Assembly (NCBI RefSeq): GCF_000499785.1
Contig: NZ_HG726026.1
Span: forward strand, 124,001-188,000
DNA length: 64,000 nt
Source: Bacteroides neonati
GTDB lineage: Bacteria > Bacteroidota > Bacteroidia > Bacteroidales > Bacteroidaceae
Direction of reading: 5' to 3'
Numbering within the stretch: position 1 is the stretch's first letter; each line of letters opens with the position of its first letter. Positions 16,754 through 26,900 of the stretch are shown piece by piece. The notes beneath the pieces were generated by a model. It did not search any database and had not been told where the DNA came from. It was given only the letters and a program-made list of their open reading frames with translations. Made by a program: the position numbers and the translations under genes.

Positions 16754-16822
16754 TTATTAATTAAGTCATATCCGCTTGTTGCTTTAATACTGTTAATTAG
16801 TTTGTTTCTGTTGCTTCGCAAT

Positions 16823-16905
16823 AGTACGTACTTTTTGTATGAATGATTACGTACTCTTTGATACCAAGAGTACGTTTTTAACACACTCTTAAAATACTAT
16901 TTTTG
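16823..16905 (+). promoter_or_regulatory. Orphan promoter with repeated ACGTACT operator-like sites
   Basis: A perfect palindrome AGTACGTACT (16823-16832) is followed by a 10-bp inverted repeat ACGTACTCTT/AAGAGTACGT (16849-16858/16866-16875). Then comes TATTTTTG at 16898-16905, a match to TAnnTTTG. No convincing gene follows before the terminator at 17097. The rest of 16671-17167 is otherwise empty apart from two terminators. Confidence 0.4.
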
Positions 16906-17096
16906 CAAACCTCAAGAAGCAGAGTACTGTGAATGGATTATTGTTTTTTTATCTAATTGATATATATATATGTTTAAGTGATGTTTATCTTTCTTCCCGT
17001 TTTATTCTTCCTGCTTCTTTTCATTCTTCTTCTGCTTGATTATCTACTTTGCTTTTATAAGGATACTTATGTGTTTGTTAACCTCATTGACAAAAT

Positions 17097-17131
17097 AAGC
17101 CCCCATTTGCTCGTTATGCAAATGAGGGCTT
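17097..17131 (-). terminator. Terminator of the disrupted susC/susD operon
   Basis: A 14-bp inverted repeat (17097-17110 and 17118-17131, AAGCCCCCATTTGC and its partner) has one mismatch that becomes a G-U pair only in the minus-strand transcript, followed by TTATTTTG on that strand. It lies 37 bases past the susD stop. Confidence 0.8.
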
Positions 17132-17167
17132 GTTTGCTGTTTATATACGTTCTTTTCGGTGGATGGT

Positions 17168-18730
17168 TTAGTATCCGGGAGTTTGTTCCAATGCCGGATT
17201 ATTGGTCAGTGTGCTTTCGTTAATTGGCCATAATAAGCGCTCTGCACTGGCAGAAGAGTATTTGGTTACGTAATCTGCTCCCATCAATCTCAGGTCATAC
17301 CAGCGTTTTCCTTCAAAAAAGAATTCGCGCATACGCTCTTTTAAGATTGCTTCCATTGCATTTTCATCACCGGCCATGTATTTATTGTCGGTGTAGAAAT
17401 CGCCTTTATCGTTAGGATAGGCTAGTGTTGCTTTATTGGCTTCGAAGTAATCCGCTCCATAAGCGCGTTTACGCACCTCGTTGATTTCGCTGGATGGATC
17501 TTCGCCTAAGAATACTTTCGCTTCGGCAAGTAGTAAAAGGCAGTCAGCGTAGCGATAGATAGGATAGTCGTCCAAAAAACTGCGCGTTGATGAACCATCG
17601 ATCAACACACCTTTGAATTTATTCGCATACGGAGCTACATAAGTAACTGCTCCGTTTGTTTCTTTCCTATATACGGCAGCTAGTGTGGCATCTTTACGTG
17701 TGTCTCCATCACGAAAAGCCTTGTTGTACAAGTTATATCTAATCTGAAGACGAATCAATCCGTTTAGTTGTCCTTCGGGAAGATTTTTGAATGAAACCCC
17801 TTCTTTATTGCAGTAATTAGCTGTCATATAGGCTTGTTGAGGGATCATGTTTTGTCGGTAGCTATCGTTCCATAAACTATATTCATCTTTTCCATTATGA
17901 ATCGTAAAGATGATTTCTGCATTTCTTTTATTATCATAAGCAAATATTTTCTGGAAGTTGGCGAGTAGACTCACATTTGCTTTTTTTACATCCTCCAAAG
18001 CTGTCTTTGCAATCATGTAATCTGTATTTCCTCCATTCATCTGCTTACCGCTCCATAAGTATACCTCACCTTTGAGCATCATTGTGGCTGCTTTTGACCA
18101 AAAGTGTTTTCCGTTTTTGAATGAATAGTCGTCTCCAAAAGCATTTTCTGAAGCTGCAACATCCGCTTTGATTTGAGCCATTACTTCTGTTGCAGGTGAG
18201 GCCGGTTTAGCCAAATTTGATAAATCTAACGAAGAGCCACTTGTATAGTTTAAATATAAAACTACATCACCCCATGACCGTAATAGGTGGAAATAGAGAT
18301 AGGCACGCATACCATAAGCTTCGCCCAGATAGTATTTTTTGCTGGCTTCGGGCAATATAGAGGTCTCGTTCGTTTTGGCTATCATTAAATTAATCTGGTT
18401 GATAACCTTGTACATACCCGCAAAATTGCTTATTCCAACGTTTTCTTTGTTGATGGTATTGTATGGAAGACGCTCCATTCCCTGTGTGGCTTCTCCCCCA
18501 AACGGAGTGTCGCCATAAATGTCTGCTCGCGGTTCGCCCAGCAAGAAAAAGTTAAAACTACACTCTCTGAGCAATGCATGCAAACCTACGTTAAATGTGC
18601 TGAATTGTGCTTCGCTCTTCCAATAGCTGTTGTCGGCAATGGAGCTAACCGGCTCCATATCTAATGCATCGCATCTTGAAAATAGTACGATAGAAAGCCC
18701 TGCTAATATATATGTGAATAGTTTTTTCAT
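17168..18730 (-). CDS. SusD/RagB-family outer-membrane lipoprotein (first pair)
   Basis: A 520-residue SusD-like glycan-binding lipoprotein. It has a signal peptide with lipobox LFSRC (Cys20), N-terminal TPR helices, and the family C-terminal block AILKERMREFFFEGKRWYDLRLMG. It normally caps its SusC partner as a hinged lid and would bind sialic acid or sialoglycan here. It lies 18 bp after the susC gene, but that susC is broken by an insertion element. Transcription into this gene may therefore be blocked and the lid would have no channel. The gene itself is intact. Confidence 0.92.
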   Translation of the reverse strand: MKKLFTYILAGLSIVLFSRCDALDMEPVSSIADNSYWKSEAQFSTFNVGLHALLRECSFNFFLLGEPRADIYGDTPFGGEATQGMERLPYNTINKENVGISNFAGMYKVINQINLMIAKTNETSILPEASKKYYLGEAYGMRAYLYFHLLRSWGDVVLYLNYTSGSSLDLSNLAKPASPATEVMAQIKADVAASENAFGDDYSFKNGKHFWSKAATMMLKGEVYLWSGKQMNGGNTDYMIAKTALEDVKKANVSLLANFQKIFAYDNKRNAEIIFTIHNGKDEYSLWNDSYRQNMIPQQAYMTANYCNKEGVSFKNLPEGQLNGLIRLQIRYNLYNKAFRDGDTRKDATLAAVYRKETNGAVTYVAPYANKFKGVLIDGSSTRSFLDDYPIYRYADCLLLLAEAKVFLGEDPSSEINEVRKRAYGADYFEANKATLAYPNDKGDFYTDNKYMAGDENAMEAILKERMREFFFEGKRWYDLRLMGADYVTKYSSASAERLLWPINESTLTNNPALEQTPGY

Positions 18731-20378
18731 AATGCTATTTATTTTATTTTAAAATGTTACTGATAAACCAAATAAAACGGTTCTTGGGGTTGGATAACGT
18801 CCGTTATCGATACCTCGCCCGTAAGTTGAATCTACTGCGGGTTCTGGCGAAGTGCCTTTGTATCCGGTGATGTAAAACAGATTTTGACCTGTTACATAAA
18901 CCGATGCATCGGTCATACCGGCTTTGCTGATTATTGTCTTCGGCAGATTGTAGCTCAGGGTTAACTCGCGCAATGCCAAGTAATCTCCCTTTTCGTAGAA
19001 ACGAGAACTATTGTTGTCCACAGCTGTTGATCCGTTATTGGACCGCGTAATATTCTTCTTGCTTAGTTGGTCGGCATAATAGAATGCTGGTAAGTCTGTG
19101 GTTGTATTACTCTCGCTCCACATGTTTCTTACATCATCAATAATGTTAAATGATCCTTGATATTGTCCCAAAGAGCGTGCGGCGAGGTCATTGTAAATCG
19201 TGTGTCCCAATGCATAGTCGAAACGAGCATACATAGAAATTCCTTTATATCCTAATGTTGTAGAGAATCCACCTGTTACTTTAGGGAAAATATTTCCCAC
19301 TACTTGTCGGTCGTAACCATTGATTATTCCATCACCGTTGATGTCTTCCCAGCATACATCGCCCGGTTCAATGGCTTTCCAACCCTCCTTTCCTGCATAT
19401 TTGTCCGCCATTCCGGGACCATACAAGTTGGCTACTTCGTCAATGCGGTTGTTGGCGTGCTGTTTTACGTCGTCCCAATCTTTAAAGATGTGATTCTGCT
19501 TATAGGCTACCAACTCACCTAGTTTGCCTCCCTCTTGGCGTCCTGCAATCCATTTTGTTGCATAGGTGCCATCTGGATTTTTTCCTCCGGTAGCGACTTC
19601 ATATCCACCTACACGGTTGTTCTCGTTTCCGTTGAATGGTAGTTTTACAATCTTATTGGCAACCGACGATAAGTTAGCTGTTACATCCCATGTCAGACCT
19701 TTGGGATTGGTTAAGATACTGGCTCTGGCTTCAATTTCGAAACCATAGTTGCGTAAGCTACCCATATTCGTCATCACCTCTCCAAAACCGGTATATCCTG
19801 GCAGCGCCTGTTTGGTGAGCAAATCCTTGGTTGTACGGTTGTAGTAATCAAGAATAAAGCCTAATCGGTTATTTAGGAAGCCAATATCTAATCCAGCCTC
19901 AAATGATTGACTTTGCTCCCAGCGCAATCCCGTGTTCACTAATCCCGAATTGTAGAATGCGGCTGATCCACCATACGACTTACTATCGACTTGGCTATAT
20001 GAGCCATATACTTCATAATTGCCAATACCATTTACATTACCATTTACCCCATAGCTCAATCGTGGTTTTAGATTGGATACTACCTCTGAAATTTTCGAAT
20101 CCTTCCAAAAATTTTCTTCCATAACATTCCAGCCTATGGATACACCGGGGAAAAATCCCCAACGATTATCCTTTAGTTTTGATATACCATCATAACGAGC
20201 TACGAATGATATAAGATACTTCATGTCATAATTATAGTTAATGCGGCTGAAGCCCGATAATATACGATAAGCTGTTTTGCTGCTCGAAGTATATGTCCTG
20301 TCTGATCCTGCATTCAACGTTGGGATATTGTCTGTTGGTGACTTTTGTGTTTTTGCTTCCAGATCGAATTGATTATAG

Positions 20379-21965
20379 CCTTAAATCCGCAGTCATATTA
20401 TTTTCAGAGAATCCAAACACTTGAGGATGAATAACATCCTCAAGGTTTGGTTATGTCACAAGATTCACCTAAATTAGTGCTACCAAACAAACCATAAAGG
20501 TACTTGTGCATATGACAACAAAAATAGCCATAAAATCAGATAATATCACTCCTTTTGGGGGTATATTTTACGCAATGGATGAATTTTCTCGTTTAGGACT
20601 GAATTCCGTGATCGATAAATCTTTAGGATTACGTTCTTCCTACGCCGGTTACCAATATAGCGAAATTATTTCGAGCCTATTTTGGATCTACTATTGCGGC
20701 GGTGACCACATCGAAGATATCGGCAAACACCTTGGCAAACATCTTGAATTACGCCCGGATACTGAAATCCCCAGTCCGGATACTTTATTGAGAGGCATAA
20801 AAGAACTCGCAGAATTGGATATCCACTATACTTCCCAAAAAGGAGCAAGCTATGCTTTCAATAAGGCGGAACAGCTTAATAGTTTGATGCTCGATATGCT
20901 CCTTCAAACAGAACAACTCAAGCCAAACACGCTTTATAACTTGGACTTCGACCACCAGTTTATTCCCACAGAAAAGTATGACACTCAGTATTCTTACAAG
21001 AAAAAACGTGGTTATTTCCCCGGCACGGCAACTATTGGTGGTAACATTGTTGGTGTGGAAAATCGGGCCGCAAACGCAAATGTCCGTTTTCGTCAAGCGG
21101 ATACGCTCCAACGGACTTTTCGTCGTTTGGCCGATAGGGGAATATTCATAGACCGTTGCCGGATGGACTGTGGTTCTTATTCGGAAGAGATTATCCGTAT
21201 GACACATGGCTACTGCAACAAGTTCTACATACGAGCCGGCAAATGTCAGTCTCTGTATGAAGAAATGACGAAAATCACAGATTGGAAAAAAGAAGAAATC
21301 AACTTCGAGAATTATGAAGTGACCTCCATACCTTTTACTTCCTTTTTGCAAGAAGAAAACTACCGACTTGTTATTCAAAGGCAAAAGCGTAAGGACAACC
21401 AATTGGACCTATTTGATGGTGAATACACCTATCGGTGCATCTTAACCAATGACCATGAAAGTTCTGAAAAAGACATTGTACTCTTCTACAATGCTCGTGG
21501 AGCCTGTGAAAGAACATTCGACATGATGAATAACGATTTCGGGTGGAGTCATCTTCCCTGTTCATTCCTCAAAGAGAATACAGTATTCCTGCTACTTACA
21601 GCCATGGCTAAAAACTTTTATGCTTACCTTATTGAGAAGGTTGCAGCCGTGTTTGAAGATATTGAACCGGTAAGCCGAGTCAAACGATTTATCTTTCGAT
21701 TCATTACAGTTCCTGCGAAATGGGTAAAGACAGGCAGACAATGGGTACTCAATATTTATTCCGACAAACCATACAAGTTGCTTTGGAGTCCGTAAAAACA
21801 ACTTTTCGTGGGATTACTTATGCCTTCAGCTAACTGGGGAAAGGGGAAGCTATGCCCTATAACCTGAAATCAAGGAGAAAAGCAGGGGGAAAAGCTACGA
21901 GTAGGAACTATTAGGTGAATTAAATCGCTATTTGAATCAGTTATAAATTAGCTGCGGAATTGAGG
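20379..21965 (+). mobile_element. IS1380-family insertion sequence, 1587 bp, with TATAG target duplication
   Basis: The ends are inverted repeats, CCTTAAATCCGCAG at 20379-20392 and the complement of CCTCAATTCCGCAG at 21952-21965 (12 of 14 match). Direct repeats TATAG flank them at 20374-20378 and 21966-21970. Length, ends beginning CC and the transposase all fit IS1380. Near the left end a hairpin (CCAAAC..TTGAGGATG at 20413-20429 with 20435-20450) precedes the transposase and may stop read-in transcription. The element carries one gene and is complete, so it may still move. Confidence 0.95.
20512..21795 (+). CDS. IS1380-family DDE transposase
   Basis: A 427-residue transposase filling most of the element. 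The start MTTKIAIKSDNITPFGGIF is typical of IS1380 proteins. Probable catalytic acids lie in NLDFDHQFIPTEKYD, DRCRMDCGSY and the YNARGACERTFDMMNNDFGW block with its Glu. No frameshift or stop is seen, so it looks functional. It is transcribed opposite to the susC gene it sits in. An ATG at 20512 is preferred over an in-frame GTG two codons earlier. Confidence 0.95.
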   Translation: MTTKIAIKSDNITPFGGIFYAMDEFSRLGLNSVIDKSLGLRSSYAGYQYSEIISSLFWIYYCGGDHIEDIGKHLGKHLELRPDTEIPSPDTLLRGIKELAELDIHYTSQKGASYAFNKAEQLNSLMLDMLLQTEQLKPNTLYNLDFDHQFIPTEKYDTQYSYKKKRGYFPGTATIGGNIVGVENRAANANVRFRQADTLQRTFRRLADRGIFIDRCRMDCGSYSEEIIRMTHGYCNKFYIRAGKCQSLYEEMTKITDWKKEEINFENYEVTSIPFTSFLQEENYRLVIQRQKRKDNQLDLFDGEYTYRCILTNDHESSEKDIVLFYNARGACERTFDMMNNDFGWSHLPCSFLKENTVFLLLTAMAKNFYAYLIEKVAAVFEDIEPVSRVKRFIFRFITVPAKWVKTGRQWVLNIYSDKPYKLLWSP

Positions 21966-23658
21966 TATAGGTGAAATATTCGACACCTACCATCGCATCC
22001 AAATTATGCTTTTCGGCAAATGTTTCTGTATAATTCAATGTTCCGTTCAACTGAATCTGTGTGTATTTCTGTATGTAAGCTTCTGCTTGGCGAGTATTAT
22101 CCGGCGAAGAAGATGTTTGTGTTTGGTACGACTTGTTAAATTTCTCTCTTTGCCAATCGTATTGATACAAAGAGGCATTTCCGTTTAGAATTAGCTTTTT
22201 AGGAAGAATATCCAAAGCAAAGCCCATATTGTAAGTAGCCTTACGTGTGCTGTTCTCATTGGTCAGCTTGTCTCTATAGTATTCGGGATTACCATCACCT
22301 GTTCCGACTCCCGAAGCAGGACTTCCGTCTGTCAACCAAGGGCTCCATGTAGGGCGTTGAGAACGTGTACGATAGAACATCTCATATGTACCAATCCACA
22401 ATTCAGGCTGTGTAGACCAAGAGTAAGTTGTTGCTGCTTTTACTGTAAGGAATGGAAATACTTTGTAAGAACCGCTCAATGCGCCATTGAACCGTTCATA
22501 TCCGGTACCTTTTATTTGACCATCTTCTTTGTAATACCCAATACTTGATGAATACGTTCCTTTGTCATTACCTCCGGTGATGTTTAGGTAGTGATCTTGT
22601 GTAAGGGCACTGTTGTCAAATACTGCGTCGTCAAGCTGTCCAGCGTAGTCTTTAAATAAAATCGTTTTTCCTTCATAGAAAGGATCGTCCATCGAAAGCC
22701 ATCCTTCATTTTTCAAATGCGCAGTTGCATCTGTCAAATAGCGAATGTCATATAGTTCATTTCCAATTCCGTATCCTGCCTGTGTGTCTACATTGCTACG
22801 TCCTGCACGTTTATATCCGGTACGGTTGTAATAGATATAATCTTGCGCATTACAGAATTCGTATCCTTTTCGTGCGAAGTTTGCACCCATTTTAAACTTG
22901 TAGTTCACAGAAGCTTTACCTTCTTTTCCGGTTTTAGTTTCAATCAAGATAACTCCCCCGTTGGCACGTGCTCCATAAATAGCTGTCGAAGCGGCATCCT
23001 TTAATACTTGAATGGATTCAATGTCAGAAGGGTTAATATCGCTCATACTGTTGCGGACGATACCGTCTACTACAATGAGTGCCTTACTGTTATCACCCGT
23101 GATAGTAGCTCCACCTCTTAGTGTGATGTCTGGGTCTGATCCCGGCTGTCCACTCTTGTTTATGACTCGTAGACCGGTTACAGATCCTTGTAGAGATTGT
23201 CCTACATTACTAAATGCAGCTTTGTCGAGTACTGCGTTGTCCATTTTAGAAATAGCTGTAGTCAATGTTGCACGTTTTTGCGAACTGCCATAACCGGTTA
23301 CCACAACCTCGTCGAGTATCTCTGTGTCTTCTTTTAATACGATGTTGTAGTGATTTTCATTTCCAATAGTAATGGTTTGAGCTTTATAACCGATATAACT
23401 GATGGTTAGTTTAGCCCCTTTTACTACGGATAGAGAAAACTTTCCGTCGAGGTCGGTTATTGTGCCATTACTTGTGCCTGCTTCGACAACGCTGGCACCT
23501 ATGATACTCTCACCTGCACCGTCTGTTACGGTACCGGTAATTGATTTCGACTGTGCTATAGCTCCTATTGAGCATAATAAGCATAGGATCAGGAAGATAG
23601 ATTTCTTCATAAGTATTATGTTTAGTTTTAAATAAAGATGTTTAGACTGACTGTACAT

Positions 23659-23673
23659 AGTTCTAAATGAACT
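23659..23673 (-). promoter_or_regulatory. Leader hairpin of the disrupted susC
   Basis: In the minus-strand transcript the sequence is AGTTCATTTAGAACT, a 5-bp stem with a 5-base loop, 48 nt before the ATG. A -7 box TATATTTG lies upstream at 23749-23742. The same 15 bases occur in the same sense in the leader of the divergent susC paralogue. It could be an RNA element or an operator. Confidence 0.5.
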
Positions 23674-23741
23674 TGTTTGTGTTTTTATTGCTAATATTTC
23701 TTTAATAATGAATCAAAGACTTTACTTCAAATAAAACGTTG

Positions 23742-23749
23742 CAAATATA
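23742..23749 (-). promoter_or_regulatory. -7 box of the disrupted susC/susD operon
   Basis: TATATTTG on the minus strand fits TAnnTTTG and would give a leader of about 125 nt. The intergenic region 23611-23918 is otherwise AT-rich, with no gene. A related box with one extra base, TATATTTTG, lies on the plus strand at 23796-23804 and may serve the other susC. Confidence 0.5.
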
Positions 23750-23862
23750 ATATTTATTTTAATAAACAGCAATCATATATTAAAATATTAATTTATATAT
23801 TTTGGTTATAATTAAAATATATGCATATACTATGCTTATTGATTAATAAATTACTTAATAAC

Positions 23863-23887
23863 GCATTAGTTCATTTAGAACTAATGC
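23863..23887 (+). promoter_or_regulatory. Leader hairpin of the intact susC
   Basis: GCATTAGTTC at 23863-23872 pairs with GAACTAATGC at 23878-23887 around a 5-base loop, a 10-bp stem. Its core AGTTCATTTAGAACT is identical to that in the other susC leader and sits 36 nt before the ATG. The two leaders also share the bases just before the start (TACTTATGAAGAAA). Confidence 0.55.
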
Positions 23888-23918
23888 AACCTTTATTATT
23901 AATTAAAAAACAGTACTT

Positions 23919-26900
23919 ATGAAGAAAACCATCATTTTGATGTTGTGTCTACTATGCTCAATCGGAGTTATGGCACAAAAAAAGCTAATAACTGGTGTGG
24001 TAACAGATGGCGCAGGTGAAAGTGTTATCGGTGCAAGTGTAATTGAAGTCGGTACCACAAATGGAATCATTACTGACTTAGATGGTAAATTCTCGCTATC
24101 GGTAGATCCGAATGGAAAAATTAAGATCTCTTATGTTGGATGCCAACCCCAAGTAGTCGATGTAAAGGGTAAAACGTCTTTTGCGATCAAGCTGAAAGAA
24201 GACTCCGAGCTACTGGAAGAAGTGGTTGTAACGGGTTATGGTGGTACGCAACTCCGTACGAAAGTAACCAATTCTATTGCTAAGGTGAAAGAGGATGTGT
24301 TGCAGAATGGTCTGTTCTCTAATCCGGCACAGGCTCTTTCGGGAGCGGTAGCGGGCTTGCAGGTACAGCAAACATCGGGTAATCCGGGTAGTACTCCAAT
24401 ATTAACTCTTCGTGGAGGAACGAATTTTAATGGTACTGGTTCTCCTCTGATCTTGGTTGATGGGCAAGTGAGAAGTTCATTAAGCGATATTAATCCGGAG
24501 GATATTCAATCCATGGAGGTCCTAAAAGATGCTGGTGCAACAGCTATTTATGGTGCTCGTGCCAATGATGGTGTAGTGCTGGTAACCACTAAGCGAGGTA
24601 AAGCCGGCAAAGCGGAAGTTTCATTAAAAGCTAAGTTTGGAATAAATTCGTTTCAAAATTCCTATGAGTTTTTAGAGGCTGGCGATTACTTATATTGGAT
24701 GCGTACGGCTTATAAAAATGCCGACTATGCAGGTCGGAAATATCCTGATGGAAATCCAATGAAGTCATGGGCCAATATGTCTGGATTGACAGGAGCGACT
24801 CCTTATGGTACAGGTAATAAATATTGGGCTGATGACACTCATACTATTCCATTGGATGGTAATAAAAACTCGAATGCCGTATGGAGTACGATGAATTATA
24901 GCGATGATTTGGCCTTTTTACTCGATCAGGGTTGGGCCACTATGATTGATCCTGTAACCGGTGGAAAGCTTTTGTATAAAGATACATCCATAGCCGATTT
25001 TAATATTAAAACACCGAGTTTTTCTCAAGATTATAATATTAGTATAACCGGTGGTAATGATAGGGGCAATTATTATGCCGGATTGGGCTACAACAAAAGC
25101 GACGGAACAGCTATTGGAAACTGGTACCAACGTGTTACATTTACGCTCAATGCGGATTATAAAGTGAAAGACTGGCTGACGTCCAATTCGACCTTCAGTT
25201 TTGCTGATGCTACTTGGTATGGTTTACCTGCTTCACAAGAAGCGGAAGCAAACTATTTTTCGCGTACCCTTTCACTGCCACCGACTTTTCGCGGCTACAA
25301 TGCAGTAGGTGATCCACTCTTAGGACCTAATACTGGTGATGGTAACCAACAATATAATCTGAGTAAATTTGTTCGAGATAATAATACCGATAAGTTTACG
25401 ATGGGGCAATCTTTCAAAATCGATTTAATGAAAGGGCTGTATTTAAAATTAGGTGCTACATGGTTCTATTCTGAGGAAAAGAAAGAGGCATTTAATAAGG
25501 ATTATCTTTCAAGTCCAGGAAATACCAATACCACCCGATCAACATCGGCTTCTTACTCTCGAACTTTAGACCAAACATATAATGCTGTTCTTAATTACGA
25601 TTATCAGATAACCAAAGATCATTATCTGGCAGCGATGTTAGGCTTTGAGTACTATGACACTTTCTATAAAGGCTTTTCTGCTTCCGGAGAGGGTGCGCCG
25701 ACTGACGACTTTGCCGATCTTCAGTATACAAGTACCAAAGATGGTAAACGCTCGATTGATTCGGGGCATAACGGGAATCGTATCATGTCATTTTTCGGAC
25801 GCTTGAATTATGATTTCCAAAGTAAGTATCTCTTCTCATTTGTTATGAGAAAAGACGGATATTCTAAACTCTCAAAAGATAATAGATGGGGGGTGTTTCC
25901 GGGTATATCGGCAGGTTGGGTCTTCGGAAAAGAAGCCTTTATGGAACCTCTTGTAGATGTTCTCTCATTTGCCAAACTGCGAGGTAGTTACGGCTTGAAT
26001 GGTAATGTGTCGAAAGATTGGGTCGGCAATTATACGGTGCAAGGCTCTTATGGAAGTAATAAGTATAATGGAAATACAGGCTTTTTGATTGGCGGCATTC
26101 CTAATTCTTATTTGACATGGGAGAGGTCGAAAACATTTGAAGTCGGTTTAGACCTTAGCTTCCTTGCCAATAGGATCAATACCAACTTCACTTATTACAA
26201 TCGCAAAACCTCTGATAAGTTTGCCAATATTACCGTGCCTTCTATCTCGGGTGTAAGCTCTATAGTGTCTAATAATGGAGAATTTCAGAATCAAGGTTTT
26301 GAGTTTGATTTAGGCTTCAGAGTCTTAGATACTAACGACTGGAAATGGAATGTGAACTGGAATGGTGCTCTCAATATAAATAAGGTAACTAAGTTGCCGA
26401 ATAATGGATTGGAGAAAAATCGTCAAGATGCCTTTCAGGTATATACCGGAAAAGGGAATGAACTGATGTGGGTCGGTGGCTATCAAGAGGGACAACGTCC
26501 CGGAGATCTGTATATGTTTATAGCCGAAGGCATTTATCAGTCGCAAGACGAAATCCCTGCCGGGTTGGTGGATATAACGTCGGGTAATAACGGATCGAAT
26601 GGGCGTCCGCTTTATGGTGGCGAAGAAGGGTACAATAAATTGTCGAAAACAGAAAAAGCCAATGCGCTACCTATTGAACCGGGTGATGTGAAGTGGAAGG
26701 ACGTGAATAACGATGGAAAGATTGATAATTATGATATGGTAAAGGTTGGCAACTATAATCCCAAATGGACGGGTGGCATCAACACAAGCCTTTCTTGGAA
26801 AGATTTACGAATTTCGGCACGTTTTGATTATGCATTGGGGTTCATGGCAGTAGACTGGAAAACGCCGTGGATCATGGGCAATATGCAGGGTACTTATAAT

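Larger units (their letters stand above)
18749..23610 (-). pseudogene. SusC/RagA-family TonB-dependent transporter, interrupted by an IS1380-type element
   Basis: Coding runs 23610-21966, is broken by the insertion at 20379-21965 plus one copy of TATAG, and resumes 20373-18749. Joined across the element, the ORF reads without a break for 1089 residues through VEYFTY-NQFDLEAKTQKSP, matching the paralogue at 23919. The N-terminal half has a signal peptide (LCLLCSIGAIAQ), a carboxypeptidase-regulatory-like domain (GTVTDGAGESIIGASVV), a TonB box region and a plug domain. The C-terminal half is beta-barrel ending in SVTF. As it stands, translation would stop a few codons into the element, leaving a plug and a partial barrel, so transport is very likely lost. 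The ATG at 23610 (MKKSIFLI) is used. Confidence 0.93.

Noticed and set aside
16978..17223. An 81-residue hydrophobic ORF
   Set aside because: Low-complexity Leu/Phe-rich start, runs through a terminator stem and into the susD 3' end on the other strand. It looks like chance AT-rich sequence.
18749..20317. The C-terminal half of the broken susC as a separate gene
   Set aside because: It has no start codon context or signal peptide, and joins perfectly to the N-terminal half once the insertion is removed.
20785..21402. A 205-codon open frame antisense to the transposase
   Set aside because: Fully inside the IS1380 transposase and without any motif.
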